A DNA stretch of 34,262 bases, from positions 1-34,262 of the forward strand of contig NZ_JADMJX010000095.1 in NCBI RefSeq assembly GCF_018780185.1, in the 5' to 3' direction. This document shows positions 7,718-14,416 of this stretch, piece by piece. The stretch is from Rhizobacter sp. Its GTDB lineage: Bacteria > Pseudomonadota > Gammaproteobacteria > Burkholderiales > Burkholderiaceae_C. The translations under genes were made by a program, and so were the position numbers. The number at the start of each line of letters is the position of its first letter. The stretch's first letter is position 1. The notes beneath the pieces were generated by a model. That model ran no database searches. It was not told the origin of the DNA and saw nothing but the letters and a program-made list of their open reading frames with translations.

Positions 7718-7731
7718 CCCTGGATCCAGGG
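7718..7731. repeat. Perfect 14-bp palindrome
   Basis: CCCTGGATCCAGGG is fully self-complementary and lies 30 bp after the AttH/CrtC-like stop. With no loop it is a poor terminator; it could be a protein-binding site or chance. The rest of the 7688-7907 gap shows no gene I can support. Confidence 0.35.
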
Positions 7732-7907
7732 TCTGTTCACGCCCAATGAGCAACCGCGCCAGGCCAGAGTGAGGACCTGCAACAGCATCTCGCAGACCTT
7801 CATGCCGGCAGCGTCTTCGCAATGCCGGATCGCTTGTGACATTTGCCCCACCCCTGCGTGTAAACCTGAGAGGAAACGGCGCGTCAGATCGAATAGATTG
7901 ATCGCCG

Positions 7908-8297
7908 ATGGACCGCTACCACGTGGAGTTGACCGAGAACGACGGCATTTTGATCGTCGAGACATCGGGTGATCGCGACACCGTCGAGGCTGCTTTTCTC
8001 GCGCGCGAACGCGCGCTGTGGGCTCGCATGGCCAAGGAGTGCCGTGCGCGGGAGCTCAAGCGTGTGCTCTATGTCGGTGGCTTGACGGGCCGGGCCTCCA
8101 CCACCGTGACCCACACCATCGTGCTCGAACTCGACTCGCTCGGGTGGGACCCTGCCATCCAGGTCGCGCTGGTGCGCGAAGACCCGCATGCAGCGCAAGT
8201 GGTCGGCTTCGGGGCCAGGTTTGCGAACGAGCGCGGCTACTGGGCCAAGGCGTTCAGCTCCCGAGATGCTGCAATGGAGTGGCTTCGCCGCACTTGA
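7908..8297 (+). CDS. SpoIIAA/STAS-like small protein
   Basis: This 129-residue soluble protein has alternating strands and helices. It ends in FSSRDAAMEWLRRT, which matches the typical C-terminal helix of SpoIIAA-like/STAS-like proteins (FxDxxxAxxWL). A core strand (RVLYVGGLTGRAS) and a helix-strand stretch (THTIVLELDSLGWDPAIQVA) agree with that fold. The N-terminus MDRYHVELTENDGILIVETSG is a beta hairpin. Members are often of unknown function. Its last 44 bases overlap, on the opposite strand, the end of the cytochrome b561 gene. The ATG at 7908 is the first start, with weak ribosome-binding sequence. Confidence 0.65.
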   Translation: MDRYHVELTENDGILIVETSGDRDTVEAAFLARERALWARMAKECRARELKRVLYVGGLTGRASTTVTHTIVLELDSLGWDPAIQVALVREDPHAAQVVGFGARFANERGYWAKAFSSRDAAMEWLRRT

Positions 8298-9216
8298 GGG
8301 GGCTGGCTGCACGCCGCGCATGCGCCGGCTCCAGCGCCTCGATGGCGTAGCGGCTGCCAGGTGCAAAGGCGGCGCGCAGCGGCGGCAGCCACGCGGCCAT
8401 CAGGTTCATCGTGGCCTCGGGGCGATTGCCTCGGTGGTTGCGCACTGCAGCTTCGCTGCCGTGGGGCCGGATGTCGACCGAGCTTCCGCCGCCCTTGCCG
8501 AGCGGGATCAATCCACGCGGCGAATCGCGCCACTGCCAGGCACCGAAGGCCGCCACGGCCAACAGGAGCAGGCCTGCCAGCCAGGCTCGGTTGTGGCGCA
8601 CCAGGTTCGGCCCGTTTCCGCGCACCCGGCCGGTGAGCATCGGGAGGGCCTGGTTCTGGCGCCGCAGCAAGCTCAGCACCGCGATCAACGCCAGATGCAT
8701 CAGCACCAAGGTGAGGAAGGCATTGCCGACGAACTCGTGCACCTCCTCGAGCCAGTCGCCCCCGAGCACGTCACCCCAGTCGTTGTAGGTGCCATAGCCG
8801 CTGAGGACGAGCGGCACCACCAGCGCCAGCATCGCCACGACGGCCAGCGCCATGGTCAGGTTCTGGCCCTGGCGCCAGTTGACCGCCGAGAACGAGCGCG
8901 CCACTACCAGGGAGCGCAGCGAGCGAAGCCAGGCCGGAACGCCTGCGAGGCGGCGCCACAGCAAGCCCAGCCCGGCCTGGCGAGGCCCGAAGAGGCCGTA
9001 CAGCACGCGGAAAACCAGCAGGCCGGCAAAGGCGTAGCCCAAGCTCACGTGCAGCAGTCGCCAATGCTCGCTTTCGGCAGTGACGTACGCACCGACGAAG
9101 CTCAGCGCAAACAGCCAATGGAACATGCGCGTCGGCGCGTCGACCACGAGCCGGCTGGCTGCCGGAATGCTTGCGCGGTCGCTGGAGCCAACCGCGGCGG
9201 AGGGTGAGGCGTTCAT
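8254..9216 (-). CDS. Cytochrome b561-family membrane haem protein
   Basis: The product has 320 residues. Four hydrophobic helices lie at about 34-46, 58-76, 120-140 and 163-184, with a fifth at 211-227. Candidate haem-ligand histidines are His33 (RMFHWLF), His56, His160 (EVHEFVG) and His174 (LMHLAL), the pattern of b561 / Ni-Fe-hydrogenase cytochrome b subunits. It should accept quinol electrons and pass them to the periplasmic dihaem cytochrome encoded just upstream. The three genes dhc, shp and cyt b561 form a known cluster in Rhodobacter and Shewanella. A strong AAGGAG (9223-9228, minus) supports the start. The tail after about residue 245 is poorly conserved in character and runs 44 bp into the opposite gene at 7908-8297, so the true C-terminus may be unusual. 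Confidence 0.9.
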   Translation of the reverse strand: MNASPSAAVGSSDRASIPAASRLVVDAPTRMFHWLFALSFVGAYVTAESEHWRLLHVSLGYAFAGLLVFRVLYGLFGPRQAGLGLLWRRLAGVPAWLRSLRSLVVARSFSAVNWRQGQNLTMALAVVAMLALVVPLVLSGYGTYNDWGDVLGGDWLEEVHEFVGNAFLTLVLMHLALIAVLSLLRRQNQALPMLTGRVRGNGPNLVRHNRAWLAGLLLLAVAAFGAWQWRDSPRGLIPLGKGGGSSVDIRPHGSEAAVRNHRGNRPEATMNLMAAWLPPLRAAFAPGSRYAIEALEPAHARRAASPLKCGEATPLQHLGS

Positions 9217-9234
9217 GTGGATCTCCTTGAGCTT

Positions 9235-9744
9235 TCAGTCGAACCAGGCCCGGCGCTGCCGCGGCGTCAGGCCCTCCGGCATGCGCAGGTTGTCGTCGTC
9301 GAACCGGCCCTGGTCAGCGCCTGTGTGACAGGCCGCGCAGTTGGCCGCGCTCTTGACGCTGGGCAGTTGCCACACCGCCGGTTCGACCTTGCGGTGCTTG
9401 CGCTCGAACCAGGCGGATCGGGTGATCCGGTCCTGCGGCGGTTCCTCCGACACGCGCTTGTAGGTGCCGGCATGGGCCTGGAGCCAGGTGCTGAGCTGCC
9501 GCACCGTCGCGGCATCGAGTGAGGCATCGGAGCCGTAGTGCCGGTCCAGGCCGCTCATGACGCGCTGCCATGAACGGGCGGGCAGCATGCCCGGCGGGTA
9601 GGCGGTGTGGCAGGAGCCGCACTCCTGGGTGTAGGCGGGTGGCACCTGGCTCGGCATGGCCGAGCCTCCATCGGCCAGCGCCGCACCGAGCGAGGTGAGG
9701 CCGAGGCTTGCAGCCAGCAGCGCGCGGGGCAGATTCATGTTCAT
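9235..9744 (-). CDS. Periplasmic dihaem cytochrome c (DHC type)
   Basis: The product has 169 residues: a signal peptide (residues 1-24, ending AALA), then two haem c sites, CGSCH (42-46) and CAACH (136-140). Spacing and length fit the dihaem cytochrome c (DHC) family, in which a first haem lies near the mature N-terminus and the second near the C-terminus. DHC is the known redox partner of SHP, shuttling electrons between the membrane cytochrome b and SHP. It lies 32 bp after the SHP gene and 18 bp before the cytochrome b561 start, in one operon. GGAG nine bases upstream (9754-9757, minus) supports the ATG at 9744. Confidence 0.92.
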   Translation of the reverse strand: MNMNLPRALLAASLGLTSLGAALADGGSAMPSQVPPAYTQECGSCHTAYPPGMLPARSWQRVMSGLDRHYGSDASLDAATVRQLSTWLQAHAGTYKRVSEEPPQDRITRSAWFERKHRKVEPAVWQLPSVKSAANCAACHTGADQGRFDDDNLRMPEGLTPRQRRAWFD

Positions 9745-9776
9745 GGCAAGTCACTCCAGTTCACGGGGGTGGGGTC

Positions 9777-10184
9777 TCACTTGAGGCCGGCGAGGTAGGC
9801 CAGCACGTCGGCCTTCTCGGTGGCGCTGCACTCGCGGGCCAGCACGTCCTTGCAGTTGCGGCGGAACCACTTGTCTACGCGGGCCGAGTCGGTGAAGGCT
9901 CTCGGGTTGAACGCCGGGGCCAAGGGGTCGATGGTCTTGCCCGTGTTGGCGTGCTTGCCGCTGCCGGTGGGTGGCGTGCCGTGGCACGAGGCGCACGACC
10001 ACTCGCCACCGTGTTTGCTGTTGAAGAAGGTCTGGCCGCGGCCGGCGTTGCCAGGCGTGCCGGCCTGCGTGCTCCAGTGGGCCAGTTGTTGCGCCGCGGT
10101 CGTGTCAGCGGCACGCGCCGGCATCCAGAGGCTGGACGCGACGGTGGCAACGAGCAAGGCAGGCGAAAGAGTGTGCAAGTTCAC
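9777..10184 (-). CDS. SHP-type oxygen/NO-binding cytochrome c
   Basis: The product has 135 residues with a GTG start at 10184, chosen because it gives a clean signal peptide (residues 1-25, ending MPARA) and has GGAG upstream; the frame is open further but without coding character. There is a single haem site CASCH (64-68) in GGEWSCASCH. The stretch DKWFRRNCKDVL (104-115) matches the part of the sphaeroides haem protein (DUF1924/SHP) family that supplies the asparagine sixth ligand next to a disulfide-forming cysteine; here Asn110, Cys111 and Cys119 are the candidates. SHP binds O2 and NO at the haem after the Asn is displaced. It is the first gene of the SHP-DHC-cytochrome b operon. Confidence 0.9.
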   Translation of the reverse strand: MNLHTLSPALLVATVASSLWMPARAADTTAAQQLAHWSTQAGTPGNAGRGQTFFNSKHGGEWSCASCHGTPPTGSGKHANTGKTIDPLAPAFNPRAFTDSARVDKWFRRNCKDVLARECSATEKADVLAYLAGLK

Positions 10185-10214
10185 GATGGGGCTCCAGGGC
10201 AAGTGATGGGTCGC

Positions 10215-10287
10215 AGTGTGCGAAGCCGGGCTTGAACGGCATCTGAAGCGGCCGTTCATCGTTTGTTCAGACTCGGCTCCGGACAAT
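10215..10287. promoter_or_regulatory. Bidirectional control region with phased direct repeats
   Basis: On the plus strand GTTCA occurs at 10254-10258 and 10265-10269, eleven bases apart. On the minus strand the same motif lies at 10248-10244 (CTTCA) and 10237-10233 (GTTCA), also eleven apart. Each pair is followed, after exactly 12 bp, by a -10-like hexamer: GACAAT (10282-10287) toward the PepSY gene and CACACT (10220-10215, minus) toward SHP. This is the architecture of OmpR/PhoP-type boxes. The response regulator at 10660 is the likely binder. Confidence 0.65.
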
Positions 10288-10293
10288 CGCCTT

Positions 10294-10632
10294 GTGCACC
10301 CCACCTCCCACCCGTTCCTGTCGCATCTCGCTGTCGTGCTGGCGATGGCCCTCGCGAGCCCGCTGGCGCTGGCGGACAACGACCACGATCGGGCGCGCGC
10401 GGCGGTTCAGTCTGGAAAGGTGCTCCCGCTCAAGAGCGTGCTGGAGCGCCTGGAGCGGGAACACCCGGGCCAGGTGCTGGAGGTGGAGCTCGAACAAGAA
10501 GACGGCCGCTGGGTCTACGAGATCAAGCTGCTTCAAGCCGGTGGTCGGCTGGTCAAGCTCGAACTCGATGCCGCCAGCGGCGCGGTCTTGCAGCGCAAGG
10601 AGCGTGCGCGCAAGCCCGAGGCTCGCCCCTGA
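10294..10632 (+). CDS. PepSY-domain periplasmic protein
   Basis: The product has 112 residues from the GTG at 10294: a hydrophobic signal peptide (about 1-28, ending PLALA) then one PepSY domain. The pattern is ARAAVQSGKVLPLKSVLERL, a central strand with EVELEQEDGRWVYEIKLL, and a last strand LELDAASGAVL. Small PepSY proteins commonly precede OmpR-type two-component pairs and may modulate the sensor in the periplasm. It is 27 bp upstream of the response regulator in the same operon. The candidate -10 at 10282 would place transcription start at about the GTG, so this message may be leaderless; an in-frame ATG at 10345 would lose most of the signal peptide. Confidence 0.85.
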   Translation: MHPTSHPFLSHLAVVLAMALASPLALADNDHDRARAAVQSGKVLPLKSVLERLEREHPGQVLEVELEQEDGRWVYEIKLLQAGGRLVKLELDAASGAVLQRKERARKPEARP

Positions 10633-10659
10633 TGGCCCACCCCTGATAGGCTCGAAACC

Positions 10660-11319
10660 GTGCGACTGCTCCTGGTTGAAGACGACCCCACACTGCGTGC
10701 CCAACTGCGCTTGGGCCTTGAAGACGCGGGCTATGCCGTGGACGAAGCCGACAACGGCCGCGACGCCCAGTTCCAGGGGGACACCGAACCCTACGACGCG
10801 GTCGTGCTCGACCTGGGCCTGCCCCTTGTCGACGGGCTGACCGTGCTCAAGCGCTGGCGCGATGCCGGCCGGGCCACGCCGGTGCTCATCCTGACCGCGC
10901 GCGACAACTGGAGCGACAAGGTCTCCGGCATCGACGCCGGTGCCGATGACTACCTGACCAAACCCTTCCACATGGAGGAGCTGCTGGCCCGGCTGCGCGG
11001 GCTGATCCGCCGTGCGGCCGGTCAGGCCTCGCCGGTGCTTCGATGCGGTGAGCTCGCCCTGGACACGCGCAGCGGCCGCGTCACGCTGGCCGGCCAGACG
11101 GTGGCACTCACCAGCCACGAGTACAAGGTGCTCGACTATCTGATGCACCGACCGGGCACGGTCGTCTCGCGCGCGGAGCTGACCGAGCACATCTACGCGC
11201 AGGACTTCGATCGCGACTCCAACACCATCGAGGTCTTCGTGGGCCGCCTGCGCAAGAAGTTGCCACCGGGTCTGATCGAGACCGTTCGCGGCCAGGGTTA
11301 CAGGCTGGCGGCGGCGTGA
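10660..11319 (+). CDS. OmpR/PhoP-family response regulator
   Basis: The product has 219 residues (GTG start). The receiver domain spans about 1-115, with acidic pocket Glu7-Asp8-Asp9, phosphoacceptor Asp51 (VVLDLGLP), Thr79 and Lys101 (YLTKPF). The Trans_Reg_C winged helix spans about 125-217: SHEYKVLDYLMHRPGTVVSR, then the recognition helix DSNTIEVFVGRLRKKL and wing IETVRGQGYRL. The sequence is of the QseB/PmrA/PhoP type. It overlaps the kinase start by 4 bp (GTGA), so the pair is translationally coupled. Its likely targets are the phased repeats upstream of PepSY and SHP, which would make it control both its own operon and the cytochrome cluster. Confidence 0.95.
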   Translation: MRLLLVEDDPTLRAQLRLGLEDAGYAVDEADNGRDAQFQGDTEPYDAVVLDLGLPLVDGLTVLKRWRDAGRATPVLILTARDNWSDKVSGIDAGADDYLTKPFHMEELLARLRGLIRRAAGQASPVLRCGELALDTRSGRVTLAGQTVALTSHEYKVLDYLMHRPGTVVSRAELTEHIYAQDFDRDSNTIEVFVGRLRKKLPPGLIETVRGQGYRLAAA

Positions 11320-12716
11320 AGAGGCACTGGCACCGCGTCGGCTCGCTGCGCCTGAGGCTGCTGGGTGCCACGCTGGTGACGCTGGTGCTGGCGCTCGCCG
11401 GGGCGCACGGGTGGCTCACCGGGCTGTTCCGCGATCATGTGCAGCAGCAGTTCGACGCCACCTTGTCGCAGCACCTTGACCAACTGACGGCGCGCCTCGA
11501 GTTCGATGCCCAGGGGCGGCCGGTCATCGGCCCGCGAGGCATGAGCGACCCGCGCTGGGAGAAGCCGTACTCGGGCCTCTACTGGCAGATCGAGCCCTTG
11601 CAGATCAAGCCGCTCCCCGGCGACGCCGGGCAACGCCGAAGCGTTCTGCGCTCGCGCTCGCTGTGGGATGCCGGGCTCCTACTGCCCGCCGATGCGCTGG
11701 CCGATGGCGCCGTGCACCGGCACGAGCTTGCCGGCCCCAGGGGCGAGGTCCTGCGCGTGGTCGAGCGTTCTTTGCATGCGTCTGAGCCCACCGACTCGCG
11801 ATGGCGCCTGATCGTCGCGGGTGACACACGCGACGCCCTGGCCGCCGTCGAACGGTTTGCCGGGGTTCTGGCGGCTTCGCTCGTGGGTCTGGGTCTGCTG
11901 CTCGCGCTGGCGGCGCTGGCCCAGGTGGCCGTTGGCTTGGCCCCGCTCAAGACGATGCAACAGGGGCTGCAGCGCGTGCGAGAAGGTCGGCAGCAGCGCC
12001 TGGAGGGCCGGTTTCCGACCGAGCTGCAGCCGCTCATCGATGAGTTCAACGGCGTGCTCGATCGCAATGCCGAGGTGGTGGAGCGTGCCCGAGCCCAGGC
12101 GGGCAATCTCGCGCATGCCCTGAAGACGCCGCTGGCGATCCTGGGCCAAGCGGCACGCCAGGCCGGGCCGTCCGAGTTCTCGGCGCTGGTGGCCGAGCAG
12201 GTCCAGGTCGCGGAGCGCCAGATGCACTGGCATCTGGCGCGCGCGCGCGCAGCGGCCACGCAGCATGTGCCGGGGCAGCGGACGTTGCTTGCACCGGTGC
12301 TGGCCAGCCTGCTGCGGGCGATGGACAAGTTGCACGCAGACCGCCACCTGGATCTGGGCACTGATGGTGTCCCGGGCGACCTTGCCTTTGCGGGGGAGGA
12401 GCAAGACCTGCAGGAGATGCTGGGCAACCTGCTCGACAACGCCTGCCGCAGCGCGCGTGGCGTGGTGACCGTCAAGGCGAGGCGAGAGGGGCCGTGGCTG
12501 CTGATCACGGTCGACGACGATGGTCCGGGCATCGCGCCCGAGCAGCGCGCCGCCGTGCTGCAGCGTGGTGTGCGCCTGGACGAGAGCCGCGACGGCAGCG
12601 GGCTCGGCCTCGCCATCGTGGTGGACCTGGCGCGCTTGTACGGCGGAGACCTCGCACTGGCCACCGCCGACGCGGGTGGCCTCAGCGCGCGGCTGTCGCT
12701 GCCTGCGGCGGGCTGA
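11316..12716 (+). CDS. Membrane sensor histidine kinase (PhoQ/QseC type)
   Basis: The product has 466 residues with a GTG start overlapping the regulator stop. Transmembrane helix 1 is at about 12-32, a periplasmic sensor domain of about 145 residues follows, and transmembrane helix 2 is at about 182-206. A short HAMP-like linker (LAPLKTMQQGLQRVREG) leads to the dimerisation/phosphoacceptor region with His267 in NLAHALKTPLAIL. The ATPase domain has N box NLLDNACRSA, G1 DDDGPGIAP and G2 DGSGLGLAIV. The H-x-L-K-T-P context is that of PhoQ-like kinases. It is expected to phosphorylate the upstream regulator. The signal is unknown; the neighbouring SHP cluster suggests redox, oxygen or NO-related stress, which is inference. 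Confidence 0.94.
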   Translation: MKRHWHRVGSLRLRLLGATLVTLVLALAGAHGWLTGLFRDHVQQQFDATLSQHLDQLTARLEFDAQGRPVIGPRGMSDPRWEKPYSGLYWQIEPLQIKPLPGDAGQRRSVLRSRSLWDAGLLLPADALADGAVHRHELAGPRGEVLRVVERSLHASEPTDSRWRLIVAGDTRDALAAVERFAGVLAASLVGLGLLLALAALAQVAVGLAPLKTMQQGLQRVREGRQQRLEGRFPTELQPLIDEFNGVLDRNAEVVERARAQAGNLAHALKTPLAILGQAARQAGPSEFSALVAEQVQVAERQMHWHLARARAAATQHVPGQRTLLAPVLASLLRAMDKLHADRHLDLGTDGVPGDLAFAGEEQDLQEMLGNLLDNACRSARGVVTVKARREGPWLLITVDDDGPGIAPEQRAAVLQRGVRLDESRDGSGLGLAIVVDLARLYGGDLALATADAGGLSARLSLPAAG

Positions 12717-12752
12717 GGGCGGAAGCATCGTCACCGCCCGCGCCCAGCTCTC

Positions 12753-12796
12753 TTGACGGGCAAGACTGCGGCATCGATACTTTCCAACATTGGAAA
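12753..12796 (+). promoter_or_regulatory. Promoter and palindromic operator of the GST-ArsR-SRPBCC operon
   Basis: TTGACG (12753-12758) and GATACT (12776-12781) are 17 bp apart. Starting at the last base of the -10 box is the palindrome TTTCCAACATTGGAAA (12781-12796), 7-bp arms around a 2-bp centre. This covers the predicted transcription start, as expected for a repressor; the ArsR-type protein encoded in the operon is the likely ligand. Confidence 0.65.
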
Positions 12797-12813
12797 CAAT
12801 GCGCGAGCCCCGA

Positions 12814-13503
12814 ATGACCACGCTGACGCTTCACTACCACCCGCTCTCGTCCTACTGCCACAAGGTCTTGATCGCACTCGACGAGCTGGCCATCGGGGTC
12901 GACAAACGTCTGCTGAACCTGGGCGACGCGGCCGAGCGCGCGGCCTTCCTGGCGCTGTGGCCCACGGGCAAGATGCCGCTGCTGGTGGACCAGGGGCGGC
13001 CCATCCCCGAGACGAGCATCATCATCGAGCACCTGCAGCGCCACCACGCCCCGCCCGGCCGCACGCTGATCCCGCTCGACCCCGACGAGGCGCTGCAGGT
13101 GCGCCTGTGGGACCGCCTCTTTGACCAGTACGTGATGACGCCGATGCAGGCCTTCACCGCCGACCTGCTTCGCCCTGAAGCCGACCGCGACGCCATCAAC
13201 GTGGCCCGCGCCCGCGAAGGCCTGCTGTCGGCCTATGCGTGGATCGACCACCACCTGGAGGGCCGCACCTGGGTGGCCGATGCGGCGTTCAGCCTGGCCG
13301 ATTGCGCGGCCGCGCCAGCCTTGTTCTACGCCGTGACCTACGTGCCCCTCGCGCCGCAACACACTCACCTGGCCGCTTACTTCGACCGCTTGATGGACCA
13401 CCCTTCGGTGGCGCGCGCCATCGACGAGGCACGCCCGTTCTTCCAGTACTACCCGGGGCGCGCCGGCTTGTCGCGCCGCTTCTTCGACCCACAGGGCGTT
13501 TGA
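12814..13503 (+). CDS. Glutathione S-transferase family protein
   Basis: The product has 229 residues. The N-terminal thioredoxin-like domain (1-80) begins LTLHYHPLSSYCHKVLIALDE, where Ser12/Ser13/Cys15 form the usual glutathione-activating position. GKMPLLVDQGRPIPETSIIIE carries the cis-Pro and the Glu-Ser/Thr glutathione-binding pair. The all-helical C-terminal domain has the FSLADCAAAPALFY motif with its N-capping Asp. ATG 12814 is preferred over ATG 12799 and TTG 12790 because those lie inside or right next to the operator and predicted transcription start. It is the first gene of a three-gene operon with ArsR and SRPBCC proteins; in such operons the pair below often controls detoxification functions. 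Confidence 0.92.
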   Translation: MTTLTLHYHPLSSYCHKVLIALDELAIGVDKRLLNLGDAAERAAFLALWPTGKMPLLVDQGRPIPETSIIIEHLQRHHAPPGRTLIPLDPDEALQVRLWDRLFDQYVMTPMQAFTADLLRPEADRDAINVARAREGLLSAYAWIDHHLEGRTWVADAAFSLADCAAAPALFYAVTYVPLAPQHTHLAAYFDRLMDHPSVARAIDEARPFFQYYPGRAGLSRRFFDPQGV

Positions 13504-13504
13504 G

Positions 13505-13852
13505 GTGCGCTCTACCGCCGACCCGGCACGGCTCGACCGCATGTTCTTCGCGCTGGCCGATGCGCACCGTCGCAACATGCTGGGCCTCTTGAGCCGAGGC
13601 CCGGCCTCGGTGAGCGAGCTGGCCGCACCGCTGGGCATTGCCTTGCCATCGGCCGTCAAGCACTTGGCGGTGCTGGAGCAGGGTGGTTTCGTCGCGTCGC
13701 ACAAGGCGGGGCGCGTGCGCACCTACCAGGTCGAGCCGAAGGCCTTCAAGGTCATGGAGGCCTGGGTGACCCAACACAAGACTCAACTCAACGCGCAGTT
13801 CGACCGGCTCGACGCCTACCTGGCCGGACAGAAAGGCAAGACTCCCCGATGA
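13505..13852 (+). CDS. ArsR-family winged-helix repressor
   Basis: The product has 115 residues with a GTG start one base after the GST stop. The ArsR/SmtB-like winged helix spans about 8-95: RLDRMFFALADAHRRNMLGL, then ASVSELAAPLGIALPSAVKH as the helix-turn-helix, then the wing GGFVASHKAGRVRTYQV. There is no Cys or His metal motif, which fits the non-metal ArsR subgroup that is paired with AHSA1/SRPBCC proteins. The stop overlaps the next start (ATGA), so it is coupled to the SRPBCC gene. It probably binds the palindrome at 12781-12796 and represses the operon. Confidence 0.92.
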   Translation: MRSTADPARLDRMFFALADAHRRNMLGLLSRGPASVSELAAPLGIALPSAVKHLAVLEQGGFVASHKAGRVRTYQVEPKAFKVMEAWVTQHKTQLNAQFDRLDAYLAGQKGKTPR

Positions 13853-14304
13853 AGCACACCCCCGCGACCCACACCGACCTGGTCATCGAGCGCGAGCTCG
13901 CCGCCGCGCCCGAGGCGGTGTTCCACGCCTGGGCCGACCCCGAGGCCAAGCGCAGTTGGTCGGACTGCCACGCCGAGCACACCACCCACTACCAGCTCGA
14001 CTTCCGGCTGTTCGGACATGAGACCCACCGGGTGGCTTACCCCGATGGGCGGGTGCAAGACATCGAGAAGGTGTTTTTCGACATCACCGCCGGCCGGCGC
14101 ATCGTGTTTGCGTATGACATACGGCTTGATGGCAGGCCCTTGTCGGTGTCTCTCGTGACGGTCGAGTTCTTTGCCGCCAAGCGCGGCACGCGCATGGTCT
14201 ACACCGAGCAGCTGGCCTACCTCGATGGGCATGAAGACCGCGCCGAGCGCTTGCGCGGCACGGAAGAAGGCCTGGACCGGCTCGCCCTGCTGTTGCTCGC
14301 GTAG
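13849..14304 (+). CDS. SRPBCC/AHSA1-family protein
   Basis: The product has 151 residues with an AHSA1-type START-like fold: DLVIERELAAAPEAVFHAWA as strand 1 and helix 1, then RSWSD (the W-x-x-P-like region). A central set of strands follows (YQLDFRLFGHETHRVAYP, IEKVFFDITAGRRIVFAYD), and a long C-terminal helix (AERLRGTEEGLDRLALLLL) lines the hydrophobic cavity. Such proteins are regularly paired with ArsR-type regulators and may bind the hydrophobic effector or act on it. It is the last gene of the operon; the following gene starts 112 bp downstream with its own promoter-like sequence. Confidence 0.92.
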   Translation: MKHTPATHTDLVIERELAAAPEAVFHAWADPEAKRSWSDCHAEHTTHYQLDFRLFGHETHRVAYPDGRVQDIEKVFFDITAGRRIVFAYDIRLDGRPLSVSLVTVEFFAAKRGTRMVYTEQLAYLDGHEDRAERLRGTEEGLDRLALLLLA

Positions 14305-14370
14305 CCGGCCGGCGAGCTTCTTCGTGAACGAAGCCCGAAAGCGCGGGGATTCCATTGGGCGAAACGGCGG

Positions 14371-14399
14371 TGACTTGGCTAGACTGAAGTTTGTAACTT
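14371..14399 (+). promoter_or_regulatory. Candidate promoter of the PAS hybrid kinase
   Basis: TGACTT (14371-14376) and TAACTT (14394-14399) are 17 bp apart, in the only AT-rich patch of this intergenic region. Predicted start is about 14406, leaving a very short leader before the ATG at 14417. This is a moderate match. Confidence 0.35.
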
Positions 14400-14416
14400 T
14401 TTTTACACCCTCGCGC

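Noticed and set aside
12717-12739. GGGCGG...CCGCCC inverted repeat just after the PhoQ-like kinase
   Set aside because: Six-base stem with an 11-base loop and no T-tract; a weak terminator candidate only.
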